A stretch of DNA of 64,000 bases, taken from the NCBI GenBank assembly GCA_963971575.1, contig OZ020611.1, forward strand, positions 180,422,071-180,486,070, written 5' to 3'. A program made the translations under genes and the position numbers. The notes beneath the pieces are model-generated. The model did not search any database. It had not been told where the DNA came from and saw only the letters and a program-made list of their open reading frames with translations. Positions 33,799 through 44,355 of this stretch are shown piece after piece; position 1 is the first letter of the stretch, and each line of letters begins with the position of its first letter. This DNA is from Liopterus haemorrhoidalis (taxonomy: Eukaryota; Arthropoda; Insecta; Coleoptera; Dytiscidae).

Positions 33799-33886
33799 GT
33801 CTCCTCACGTAGGACTCGAACATGAGTCCGATTACGAATTCTTGGACAGAACGCAAGTATCTTAGCCACAGCACCAAGAAACACGT
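33799..33886 (-). other. tRNA-like cassette in copy D (Leu/Ser-like)
   Basis: The minus strand has GGTGCTGTGGCTAAGATACT (box A and D-arm) and CATGTTCGAGTCCTACG (box B; complement at 33808-33824). The distance between them is longer than in most tRNAs, as in tRNA-Leu or tRNA-Ser with a long variable arm. It has no alignable similarity to the cassettes of copies A to C beyond the boxes, and no intact cloverleaf. Confidence 0.55.
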
Positions 33887-34364
33887 TACTGTTGAGCGTA
33901 TTATATAACTATAAGTTGTCAACATTATTAGCAAAAAAACACAAAAAATGCTTTTTTTTCCAAAAACATAATCTGATCAAAAATTCCTGTTGAAATATTC
34001 CGGTTCACACCAATGTACATTACTTAGAATTTTTTCAGATTTTTAGTTTAAACCATCTGGGCTACAGGGTGTGGGACAAAATTTTTTTTGCACAATATTG
34101 GCAAAAATCGCTTCAAAATAATTTATTTTGGAAAAATAAAAATTTGATCGTTAATTCACGTACCAAGGGCTTTCATTTGATACCCTACTCAGAATTAAAA
34201 AAAAATATTTTTTTTTTTTCGATGAGCACATATTTGTTTATATTTTTAGGGGGATATGTTTTTTAGATGTTTTGGTATTTTTCCTATGTGCGGGTCAACG
34301 AGTTGTATAAGCATACCAAATTTCAACTCTCTAGGTTTAGCCGTTCGGCTACAATTTTTACCGA

Positions 34365-34472
<108 letters not shown>

Positions 34473-34521
34473 CAAAATGACGGTATAAGGGTTTTTTGGT
34501 CATACCTACAAAACCCTAAAA

Positions 34522-36230
34522 ATTGCAGTACCACAAATACAATATTAAATACTAAACTGATAATATAACAAAAATTAATAATAAACACAAAAATTACAGA
34601 TGCTAAATTTAAATTGAAAATGAATCAGCACACGTGATCAGGAGATCAGCGTGTGGGAACAAAAGAATACAAGATCGCGCAGAGGCGATAATAAAATTGA
34701 ATTTAAAATGTTACAAATAAAAATATATTAAATAAACAATGAATTAGAATGTATGTAAAATCGGAACAGACTTACATTAGATGTTTTCTTAATAAATATG
34801 TAGAATATTTATTCCAATTTTACATATGTGGCACTGGTGTCCCAAAAAACAGGTTCCTGGGTCCTTGGAAAGTTCCGTGGATGATGTAAACACGCAAATA
34901 ATTAAAGAGATGACACCAGGAGGGTGTAAAATCACTAAACCCGCGATAGACGCGTAGTATCACTTAGAAAACGGTAAATAATATTTCGGCTAGCGAAGTG
35001 TACTTTCTAAACAGGTCAGTCGGAGTAAATTAGATTAGTTAGATAATGTTGAATCTTGAAAGTTGCGGCACTCAACATTTTTTAGAAACATCAAAAGTAT
35101 TTTATGATTTAAATTAAAAAGAAAAATTTAATTTAATATTAAAAGCGGCCTACGGGCGCGGCACACATACTCTTTTAAAAATTATCATTTTAAGGGTTAA
35201 AGACGCAAAATATCTTTAGTGTTAAATTTTGGCCACTCTACGCTATGTAGTTTTTTTTTTCAATTTTTTTTTGTTTTTCAAATGAAAGCTAATTCGGATA
35301 TTAACTCCCTGAAGCCTGAGAACTGAATTGAACAGTATCCCAAATTGAATATTCTGAAATAAAGGGCAAGATACGGCAGAAAATAAATCTGGGTCTGGGC
35401 ACTCTGTCTCCAATAGGTTGTAAGTTGATCTTAAATGTTGAAACATTTACATCCGTCGAAGTCGACAGTGTAATGATATCACTGAATCATGATGCTTTGC
35501 ACAAAATAACATATCTGAGCATGTGAAAAGTATGTACCTAAATTGTTTCGGAAAATAACTAGTGGAATTTCAATCTTAAGGATCTATTCAGTAATGTACG
35601 GTCTGAGTATGCGGGGAATGCGCCACATACCCACTCGATATCGCACTACATTTATTTTATTTTAGTATAATTTTAATATACAGCATAACAAATAATCTAG
35701 TAATTAAGAAAAAAAAAAAAACATTATTAATTGTATTTTTTAATTAGATAGAGTGATTTGTACCATTTTATATTATGTAAGTAGTTCCGTGTTGAAAATA
35801 TGCATCTACATGCGAATACCCTTTTGCCTATTTATCAAACCAGGGCTAGCGGCAGTTATGTCACTAGGCCGCTAACGGACAGTAGAGTAACAGTTCTATG
35901 TATGTGCATTGCAAAAGGAAGATAGCTTTAATTCTAAATTGATAAACGAATTTAGATTAAAGAATAGAAGACTTGGAGTTAGGTTTAAATATTTTTTATA
36001 TTAAAAGATTTTTGTTCTCTTTGTAAATTAAAAATCATATTTAAAAAAATTTAATTCAGACACTTCTTCGAAACATTTAACTTTTAGTTATTAGAAAATT
36101 ATAAATCACTGAATGAAAGACCGCAATATTGTTTTGAAAACAAGGATCCGAGTCAAATGTAATAATTTTTTAGTGCTAGTTTGTTTAAGATTAACATCAA
36201 ATACTAATTTGTTACTATTTCTTATGATTA
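34522..36230. other. No recognised gene
   Basis: AT-rich with a few GC-richer patches (34830-34970 and 35845-35900) that I cannot assign. No paired terminal repeats were seen. Confidence 0.4.
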
Positions 36231-36399
36231 TACCCAGCAAACATTTTTATCCGGACCAGTACTGGTAAAGCACATACTCGCCGGCATTGAAAGTAATGGG
36301 CCAGTGCTGGCATTTCGTACTGGGCCAGTACCCCGGTGTCCCGTGGCCCTTAGCTGGTCCATTGATGTATCAGTTGCTGGCCCAGCAACGGTAAAGTGC

Positions 36400-36500
36400 A
36401 TTGAAAGTAATGGGCCAGTGCTGGCATTTCGCACTGGGCCAGTGCTGGCATTTCGCATTGGTCCAGTGCTGGCATTTTGCACTGGGCCAGTACCCCGGTG
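36400..36500. repeat. 24-25-bp minisatellite
   Basis: GGGCCAGTGCTGGCATTTCG recurs about three to four times in tandem, with a further copy at 36298. It generates ASTGP-type repeat peptides in several frames, which are not genes. Confidence 0.85.
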
Positions 36501-36704
36501 TCCCCGTGGCCGTTAGCTGGCCCATTGATGTATTAGTTGCTGGCCCAGCAACGGTAAAGTGCAAAATAATCGCATTAGTTGCAAGATTTATTTCTGACAG
36601 ACTAGTGCTTATATTATACCCACTCTCTAGTGTTTCAAATGTAATATATGTGTACTTACCCAGTATTAAAATAAATTAATGGTTAGGTGCAAAATAAATA
36701 CTCA

Positions 36705-36873
36705 TTTGGCCATTTTCACCATCGTTGAATAAATTTATTTAACAAGTAAAGTTGACAATATCGCATCGGTTTTAAACTATTAATGAAGAAATTAACATTG
36801 CTGTCAATAGAATGATGCGATATTGTTAACTTAAGTTGTTAAATAAATTTATTCAACGATGGTAAAACTAGCC
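36705..36873. repeat. Inverted repeat (about 60-bp arms)
   Basis: The left arm includes CCATCGTTGAATAAATTTAT and the right arm its reverse complement, separated by about 45 bp. It lies inside the large CCCAGC element and may be an independent small insertion or a palindromic subterminal module. Confidence 0.8.
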
Positions 36874-37947
36874 GATTGTAAATTGAATTAACAGTTATAA
36901 TTTATTGATTTATTTATAAATATTAAATAAATATAATTTCAGGAATAACAGGAATTAGTTTCTTTAATTTATTAATTTAATGAAGAATTTTAAGAAAATG
37001 GTTTTCTGCCATTTCGGTCAAACCAATTTCATCCTAAAGATAAGGGGTGACTAATAATTTTCGCCAATATTCGTCTTGTATTATCTACCACATCTTTTCC
37101 CCCTGACTTGAAGAGTGCCAACCTAAAGAAATCATACTTGTTAAAATAAATTCAATAAACAAATTTTATAAGCATTAATGCTATAAGCTGTTCACTTTTG
37201 TAAGAACAAACTAGATCTGGTTATTTTGGTGATTTTTATAGTGTATTACTGACTTTTAGAAACTTGGTTATATTGTAAAAAAAGCTTTACAGTTTTGGAT
37301 TAAGTTTGTATTATTTTAGGTTAGTATTATATTTACAAAATATTTAAGATGTCACTATTCAAAATGAAATATGACAAATTATATTTTTTAAATGACATAT
37401 TTATAATCTTGTATCAGATTTATTAATAATTGAAAATTTTATTACATGAAAAAACTATGATTGAACTAAACTAAAAATTAAACAATTTAATATGAAATAG
37501 TTTGTGTAAACTACGTCCTTAAATCTAACAAAACACACACAAATCACAATAAAAAACTGTATAATGCTCACAATCAATAACTATTCAAATACACATAAAC
37601 TGTTCACCAACACGTCCCAACTTGAACTAACAGAATATCACTTGTACCGACCCTCGAAGGCCACGCCATTAGGGTGTTTTATGACTAAGAACGGTCAGAC
37701 TTTTCAAATTATTACATTCAAAAAAAGTTATAAACATAAGCACTGGCCCGCTAGAAATAACCTTGGATTAATACAAATAAGGAATGCTTATAAAATGCTG
37801 GTAAAGTACTTCGTATAGGCAGAGTGCGAAATACAAATGTGAAGTACATTATTAATACTGGCGTTGCACTTACTTCTGGTGCCAGCAATGTACCAGCGTA
37901 AAAGCAGTTTGCCGGCGTTCGGCCGTTAGTTCAATGTTTGCTGGGTA

Positions 37948-39084
37948 ATTTCTAGTTATTATTATTAAAGGGGCTTGCCATATTTGTCAACTTCATGGGT
38001 GAATTTAATGATATGAAATATTTAATTAATTTCATTCAAAAAGTTATTAATATTTTATTACTAGAAGTATCAAAAATATCGATAAAAATTTACAAAAATG
38101 TTTAATGTGATTGTATAAAAAGTAAAAAGAAATATCTTAAAAATTTATTTTAAAAAATAATAAATTTCAATTTCACAAAATGTAGGTACAACAAATAAAA
38201 ATATAGGGCATACCCGTTCAAAAATTCACCGCACCCCACTGGATCTATTACAGTAGTAACGCATTTAGTTCTAGTGGCTAGAAATATAAAATATATACCA
38301 AACTTCATAATACTTGATTAATAGCCTTTTAGCTTATCTTATTTTAATATTATAATCTCTAGAATACTTTCCTTAAAATATCATTCGTCGTATTTAGTTT
38401 CATGGAGATGTGTAATCTAGATTTCTGAAACAAAATCGTAAACGTTCTTTAAAAGTTAGCTTTAAACTTTTCAATACTTTAATCAAAAAATGTTCTTTTT
38501 AAACTTGTGTATTTATTCTTTTCATCGTTTTGTGGCATCGGATATCCGGAAACAGAAAAATAACGAAAAACTTTCGAAGAAGAAGATACTTAAAAAAGTT
38601 ACTAGGCTTTGTGTATTTTCTAAGCTTCATTCACTGCCATCAAATTTTAATTGTTCTTCGTATTTATATCTAAGAATACACAATAATTAGAGCGACCAGA
38701 TACGCGATGTGCCACATATTCGTGTTCACATATAAGTGTACAATGGTCGATTACCACATAGCAAACGAAGGCGAGCGAGCGCGAAAGAGTATTTCCACGT
38801 AAATATTTAGTTGTTTCAGTTTGGAATTTGTGAAAAGTTTACACTATATATTCTCCTTCATCATCATTCCATGGAGATCTGTATTACGATGTTATTTGTG
38901 TCTAATTTGTAATTACAGTACACGCCATTAATTGAAATCATGGTGTTATCATTCGAATATTCTTATCATTTTTGCGAAGACCGGGCCGGACGTATACGGC
39001 TACATAAAAAAATCGTTTATAGTAATCATGACTTCGGTTTATGTTATCAATCTTTTCTTATTGATTGGCAGCTTTCCCGTCACG
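37948..39084. other. No recognised feature
   Basis: AT-rich DNA with no credible ORF. A small GC-richer patch with GGCGAGCGAGCGCGAAAG lies at 38769. Confidence 0.4.
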
Positions 39085-39365
39085 TTACTTGATGCGTGTA
39101 ATACACCTGTAGATGGCCCTTGTGATTCGCCAGAAAGCGGAAGAACTTGTGGAGGAAAAGGGAAAAGGACATTTATGCAATGAAAGAATGGTTTCCCTGT
39201 TGGAAAAAAAGGGAAAATGTTTTATACAAACGAACTCACGGCGACCAATAAGAAGATGCTGATTTAAAGAGTGCTGAAAGCTGGATCGAAAATGAATGGA
39301 CCGAGATTGCTTTGGAATTTATTCCTAATGAAGATATTAATACAGACGAGACTGTACTCTACTAA
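39085..39365 (+). pseudogene. pogo/Tigger-type transposase fragment
   Basis: Reading across one shift gives NTPVDGP, then VIRQKAEELVEEKGKGHLCN, EWFPCWKKRENVLYKRTHGD, a stop, then EDADLKSAESWIENEWTEIA and INTDETVLY. It follows the Tc5-type DNA-binding domain and the start of the DDE domain of Tigger proteins (QKA..L, W...F..R..I.Y....GE, W......Y.P..I.N.DET.L). The aspartate in TDET would be the first catalytic residue. The rest of the protein is absent. Confidence 0.65.
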
Positions 39366-39419
39366 GAAAAGATGACGCATATGATACAACCATGAACAAT
39401 ACAAAATATCATGATCCAG

Positions 39420-39690
39420 GTATAGTAAATATAGTTAAAGTAGGAAGACTCCAATGGATATGTACAGAATAATGAACAACAGAAGATCACCTAAGAAATC
39501 GCTTGGTAAAAGAAGTACAGGCAGATCATGCACTAGGTAGATGGACAATGTACAGCGCGACCTACTGCAGCTGGGCATCATCAATTGGCGAGAAGTTGTC
39601 AAGGACAGAGTTCTATGGAAGAGGCTAATAAAGGAGGCCAAGACCCACGACAGGTTTCTAGTGCCATGAAGAAGAAGAACAGTAACATAC
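39420..39690 (+). pseudogene. LINE reverse-transcriptase C-terminal remnant
   Basis: The plus strand reads VGRLQWICTE (for RLxWxGHV), then RSPKKSLGKRSTGRSCTR, MDNVQRDLLQLGIINWREVV and KDRVLWKRLIKEAKTHDRFL. This is the tail of an RTE-like ORF: GR....RW.D.V..DL......W...A.DR..WR.....AKTH. Three stops interrupt it. Confidence 0.7.
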
Positions 39691-39814
39691 CAATCCAAAA
39701 TAGCAGTCGAAACACACTGTTCACGTAGTTTATATAAAAAATATCTGACACTTAACAGATGGAGGACTTATGTGAGTGAAGTTGAAAGCAACTAACTGTC
39801 AATGACCTAAGAGA

Positions 39815-39950
39815 AAGGGAAAGATAGCAGAGAGAAAAGAGACAAATAGAAGATATATAGGAGAGAAAAAGGAGAGGGAGAAATAAATAGAAAGAGAGAG
39901 AGATAATGAAGGAGGGAAAGAAAGAGAGAAAGAAAAAGAGAGAGTTTACT
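39815..39950. repeat. GA-rich low-complexity tract
   Basis: Purine-rich repeats of GAGA, GAAAGAGAGA and similar words. Confidence 0.9.
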
Positions 39951-40799
39951 ATTGCCAGAGATTACTATATTCACTAGTTATGTATTGCCATTTTGTGTGG
40001 ACCCTTATAATTGACGAAGGAGGCTTTGAAACATTACCATCAATTTAAACAAAGCAAAAAAGCACATAATACAAACACAGTAAATAATAATAAAAAGGCA
40101 GTAGTTATTCCAAAGTACGGACGTACGTGACATGTCAGTTTTTTTTTAACAAAAAGTCACTCCTTACGACGGTCTATCTCGGTCTTTTATTCTTTTTATA
40201 TATTTTTTATTTTCTCCCCTTCAGTTACACCTAACATGCGTAAGTCCTTTTTGTCGGAATGATAATATCCTCACAAGTTAGTGAACCCGTAAAAAATAAT
40301 ACGTCGGAAGAATAACACAAAGCGAGGCACAGGATCTTCACAAATCAAATATTCCTCACAAACAAAAAGGACTGTCTACACAAAAAATGCAGCTGAACTT
40401 TTTTAATTGTGGGAATATATGGCTGGCCTTTTGTTCATAATTTTACACATTAAATCAATAAACGAGAATTTTAATTTGTTTTAAAATAATAATAAGGATG
40501 GGTTATTTAATGTTGTTTAATTTAAATTGTTAAGATAATTAATTAATTAAAACTAGCATTTAAATTATTATTTTATTTTAATTAGTATGTATTGGTCTTA
40601 GTTGCATTTAAAATTATTATTAAGACGTATTACATATTAAATTCAATTTATTTAAATAAAATTGTAAATAAATAATTAAAATATCATTAAAAAAAATGTT
40701 TTAATTTATCTCCGGGGGTTGGACTAGCGGTTATCAGATTACGAAGGACGAACGTTGCCATTTGAATAGAAACATCAACAAAAACAGGGACCTGTAACT
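39951..40799. other. No recognised feature
   Basis: AT-rich DNA with AATTAATTAATT-type low complexity near 40540. No coding support. Confidence 0.4.
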
Positions 40800-40935
40800 G
40801 TATTAACTTAGGTTTAGGTTCAGGTTCAGGTTCAGGTTCAGTATGTGAATTTCGATTCGGTTTCAGATTCAGGTTCAATAACCGTTGATTTTTAGGTTCA
40901 AGAATCCAAATTTCTTCAATGGGTTCGGGTTCTAT
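40800..40935. repeat. GGTTCA/GGTTTC hexamer repeat
   Basis: GGTTCAGGTTCAGGTTCAGG near 40813 and degenerate hexamers to 40935. A similar run (GGTTTGAATTCAGGTTCAG) occurs at 44408. The PEPEPEP frame on the minus strand is a translation of this tract. Confidence 0.85.
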
Positions 40936-41115
40936 GAAAATTTTAAATAAAATTACAAGTACAAATTTGTACTACAATTGTTAAGTGCGGAACCCTGCAG
41001 TGGTCCCAGACGGAGACACTGGCCAGGTTCCTGCTCTAAGGAGCACGAAAATAAGCGCGCGGACTGTATTGGTGTAATCTTACGCGATTGTAGAATGTTG
41101 GAGATGGGATGGGAG

Positions 41116-42590
41116 CAGGGCCGGCTCGTCAAATTTTTCTTGTGTGTGCAGGAAAAATTAGGCGCCTAACAAAAAATAATAAATAAATAAATAAATAAAA
41201 CTCACAATTGTTTATTTTTCTTTTTATTTGTTATTCTTATTATTATTTTCTACAAAATGAAAAATTTAACAAAATAATCAATGCTTATGACAAAACAACA
41301 AAATTAACTACATTAAACTTCAATTAAGTCTTCGGCATTCTAACTCAATGGGACCCGTCTGGCTTTTAAGGTAGCGAATTCTTTTCTTATTTCTTCAGTA
41401 TCAATACTTTCAGCTATTTTATGTTCTATTGATATGATGGCCAATCCATTTAAATTTTCCTGGTTTAAACTGGAACGTAAATAGTTTTTTATTTAAGTCT
41501 GAGTTTTGAAACGTTTGCCACTGAAACTGGTAGGGTTATAGGGTTAGTGAAATTTGTAAAGTTGTGATAGCATTTGGAAATAACTCTTCTAAACTGTTTA
41601 AATAAATCCATTTTAAAATTGCCTCAGGATTGCCTTTTGTTCTTTGAGACAACAATCTCAGTTCTATTGCAAGATCTTCGCCATCAATATCTTTATTTTC
41701 TTTTTCCGACAGCATTTTTTCAAGTAGTCTACAATTTGGTCGTAATTCATTATTTTCTAATTTATCATATTCTGCCAGATTATATAATAATGCAAACGGA
41801 TTTAAAACAGATTTAAATAATTCAAAACATTCTTCCATTGATTCACACAAAAGTCTTATTCTATTTCATGTGACATATGAAAGACAATAGGATGTTTACG
41901 CAACAACATATCGTACGATCCAAACGAGACGTTCAGTACTAAACCTGCGACTCCAGACGCGTGTCGTTCCTACTCCATATACAGAGGGCTTTGACTTGCT
42001 TACAACGCGGTACAGGTCCAACGTTTGAGTTTTATACCTGTGTAAACCAGGCCGAATTAATATACATGATAGAACGCTTTATAGCGTTTATGATAATATC
42101 AATTAAAACACACAAATCCAAGCACATATAAAAATTTATTACTACGTCTATTTACAATCTGTCACACATATGTCGTTATGTTATGGTTACTTATACAATT
42201 TATGATTTAGTATGTATTAGTCCAGTAGAAGAAAATTAAAGTTTAACGTACTGTACAGAATATGCGATATCCTGCATATTTATTCATTCTTTAAGAATAC
42301 AAAACAATTTGTAATCAAACGTGCATTTCATAAGCTTATAACTGCAAACTACTGCAGCCCCACTCGCCGCGTTACCATAAAAATTCGAGCTGCCAGTGCT
42401 TGCAGCACATAGTACATCATAATTTGTTGACGAACTACTTGTTCTACACATGACGCAAGGCAGTAGTGAGGGTTTTTAATCAAAAATTACGTAAATTTAG
42501 AGATGGAATGAAAAATCATAAATATCTGTAATGTTTAAATTATTTCAGTGTTGAGGGTGCTGCAGTTCTGCAGCACTAATGTACCGGCTG
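41116..42590 (-). mobile_element. hAT element relic
   Basis: One end reads CAGGGCCGGCTCGTCAAAT at 41116, a typical hAT tip. A hAT transposase C-terminus runs on the minus strand inside. The other end may be the sequence finishing at 42590, whose complement reads CAGCCGGTACATTAGTGCTG. I found no matching 8-bp duplication (GATGGGAG on the left), so the right border is uncertain. Confidence 0.5.
41325..41870 (-). pseudogene. hAT transposase C-terminus (ZMYM1-like dimerisation domain)
   Basis: The minus-strand frame reads NELRPNCRLLEKMLS, DIDGEDLAIELRLLS, AILKWIYLNSLEELFPNAIT and TLQISLTLP. After frameshifts in the SVANVSKLRLK segment it continues NYLRSSLNQENLNGLAIIS, IEHKIAESIDTEEIRKEFAT and LKARRVPLS. 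This is the hAT C-terminal dimerisation region (LP.....ERSFSKL, K.YLRS...QERL..L, E), as in insect ZMYM1-like proteins. The SGERSFSKL motif is reduced here. No zinc finger or catalytic segment remains. Confidence 0.75.
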
Positions 42591-42601
42591 ACACTTAAAA
42601 T

Positions 42602-43430
42602 AGGCTCCGTAAAGATAGCAGGTCACTGAAAGCACTAACGAAAATTTGTCAGCCATCCGTTAATGATTCGTTAGTGCCTGGTAGTGCTTCATAAAAAATC
42701 GAATCTACCCTAACCATTTCCGAAAAGAAAGCAATTAAAAATAGACTGCTAACTTCACGCTTCGTTAGAAACACTAACGAAAATGTATCGGCCATCCGTT
42801 AGTGCCTCGCTAGTGTCTATTACTGCTTCATTAAAATGGCACTAACGGGTGCCAGGGTAATTAAGAGGCACTAACGAATGGCCAACGAATTTTTGTTAGT
42901 GCTTTTCATGTACTGCTAACTTCACGGTCGATTTTTTGAAAGCTCAATTTCTCAAAAACAGTTAGGGTGGATTCCGATTTTAATGAAGCACTAACAGGCA
43001 CTGACGGATGGCCGACGAATTTTCGTTAGTGCTTTTCATGACCTGCTAACTTGATTATTGATGGATTAGTGGATTTAAATTGGTGAATTCCGATTTTAAT
43101 GAAGCACTAACAGGCATTAACGGATGGCCGACGAATTTTCGTTAGTGCTTTTCATGACCTGCTAACTTGATTATTGATGAATTGGTGGATTTAAATTGGT
43201 GGATTCCAATTTTAATGAAGGACTAACAGGCATTAACGGACGGCACACACAAGTTTGTTAGTGCTTCCAAGGAAGCGTGAAGTTATCAGTCCATTTTGAA
43301 TTGTTTTTTTTTTAATGGATAATGTGGATTCGATTTTTTATGAAGCACTAACAGGCACTAACGAAGCATTAACGGATGGCCAACGAATTTTCGTTAGTGC
43401 TTTCAGTGACCTGCTATCTTCACAGAGCCC
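42602..43430. mobile_element. Fold-back element built of GCACTAACGAAAATT modules
   Basis: The terminal arms are inverted over about 100 bp (GCTCCGTAAAGATAGCAGGT at the left; its near complement at the right end). Inside, a 110-120-bp module containing AAGCACTAACAGGC, GGATGGCCGACGAATTTTCG and TTAGTGCTTTTCATGACCTG is repeated. Two copies at about 42969-43200 are nearly identical, and modules in the left half are inverted relative to those on the right. This modular inverted architecture is that of fold-back transposons. No ORF. Confidence 0.8.
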
Positions 43431-43434
43431 TTAA

Positions 43435-44351
43435 CCCTTTCACTGCGCAATACGCTTTGAGATTTCATGCTCGCTGTGCGCACATATTTCGGTGATTGCG
43501 AGTTTATTCGTGTAGAGCAGTTGGCGTGAACTTTTTGTGTAAGTTTTCACGACATGTAAGGATGAATGATGGTGATGATATGACTAATGTTAGGAAAAAT
43601 TGTAATATAAGTGAATGAATACAAAAATTCAATCAAAAAGATTTTATTTAAAAAAATATTTGTTTACATATTTATCTATATGCTATACTAACTATGAAAC
43701 TTACAAAGAGTTAGTAATATTTTTTTGTATACCGGACTGGAATAAACTATAATATACTTACCATATATATTTATACCGGGCCGACCACAGTAGCGCAGTG
43801 GTAGTGACTCTGCTTCTCGTGCTAAAGGTCCCGGGTTCGAATTCCGGCCAGGGCATGGATATTTGTATTTGTCTTATCACCTCATCCTCATTTAAATAAT
43901 AAAAAAAAATAAATAAAAAATAGGCATCATATCATAAATATATCACCGCTCCCCCAACCCGGATTAGGTCACCGTGAGAGTTGTAAACCGGAAACTTCAC
44001 TCTTCGGAGTGAAAGGCTCGTGCCCAACATAAAAGTAGAAGTACGGTAGTGAAAAACTACGGCTCGGTGAGACTACTGTGGGACGTTTATGGGCTGAAGA
44101 AGATATATTTATATAAAATCAATATAAATAAGTTGAAATACTGAATGTAATACCCTATCTAACTGAATTGAACGACACAGCAACGTATACCAACGCAACG
44201 TGCTCGCAGGTACATGACCTGGTTGGGGTACCCAGCGAGAATAGTCGTGTTGAGCAGGGAACAATTTAAAACACGGCGCGAGTTAACTTGCTCGGAGCGT
44301 ATCGGGCCACACTTTTATTTACGAGTATATACGGTTGGAGCAGCGAAAGGG
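43435..44351. mobile_element. piggyBac-like MITE (TTAA target)
   Basis: The ends CCCTTTCACTGCGC and GCAGCGAAAGGG are inverted, with TTAA immediately outside both (43431-43434 and 44352-44355), the piggyBac target duplication. There is no transposase. A SINE at 43776-44102 accounts for about a third of its length, so the original MITE was near 580 bp. Its left TTAA abuts the end of the fold-back element. Confidence 0.85.
43776..44102 (+). mobile_element. tRNA-derived SINE with 11-bp target duplication
   Basis: The head has GTAGCGCAGTGGTAGTGAC (box A) and GGGTTCGAATTCCGG (box B) in normal spacing. A body of about 250 bp ends CTGAAGAAG. ATATATTTATA is duplicated on both sides (43765-43775 and 44103-44113). 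Insertion inside the piggyBac-like MITE makes it younger than that element. Confidence 0.9.
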
Positions 44352-44355
44352 TTAA

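Larger units (their letters stand above)
36233..37945. mobile_element. Large CCCAGCAAACATT element, about 1.7 kb
   Basis: The ends CCCAGCAAACATTTTTAT and CAATGTTTGCTGGG are inverted, and TA flanks each side (36231-36232 and 37946-37947). Terminal parts match the small MITE at 33005-33376. The interior contains a minisatellite (36400-36500) and a 60-bp hairpin (36705-36873) but no recognisable transposase; an 84-codon frame at 37564-37818 runs into the end and shows no motif. Together with the small copy this defines a family with 2-bp target duplications. The superfamily is not determined. Confidence 0.8.

Noticed and set aside
36228..36679. Frames with repeated ASTGP or WHFAL peptides
   Set aside because: They are translations of the 24-bp minisatellite and palindromic ends of the CCCAGC element.
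38932..39183. 83-codon frame with a signal-peptide-like MTSVYVINLFLLIGSFPVTL and a Cys-rich tail, as a small secreted peptide
   Set aside because: The part after CNTPVDGP overlaps, in another frame, a continuous Tigger transposase reading (VIRQKAEELVEE onward), which explains the sequence better.
40687..40878. PEPEPEP-rich 63-codon frame
   Set aside because: Translation of the GGTTCA hexamer repeat.
41116..42590. Complete hAT element with target duplication
   Set aside because: The possible right tip CCGGCTG at 42590 looks related to the left tip, but the flanking 8-mers (GATGGGAG and ACACTTAA) do not match, so the border is left uncertain.
42593..43439. 9-bp target duplication of the fold-back element
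   Set aside because: CTTAAAAT on the left and TTAAATATG on the right (after removing the piggyBac-like MITE) are similar but not equal; AT-rich chance cannot be excluded.
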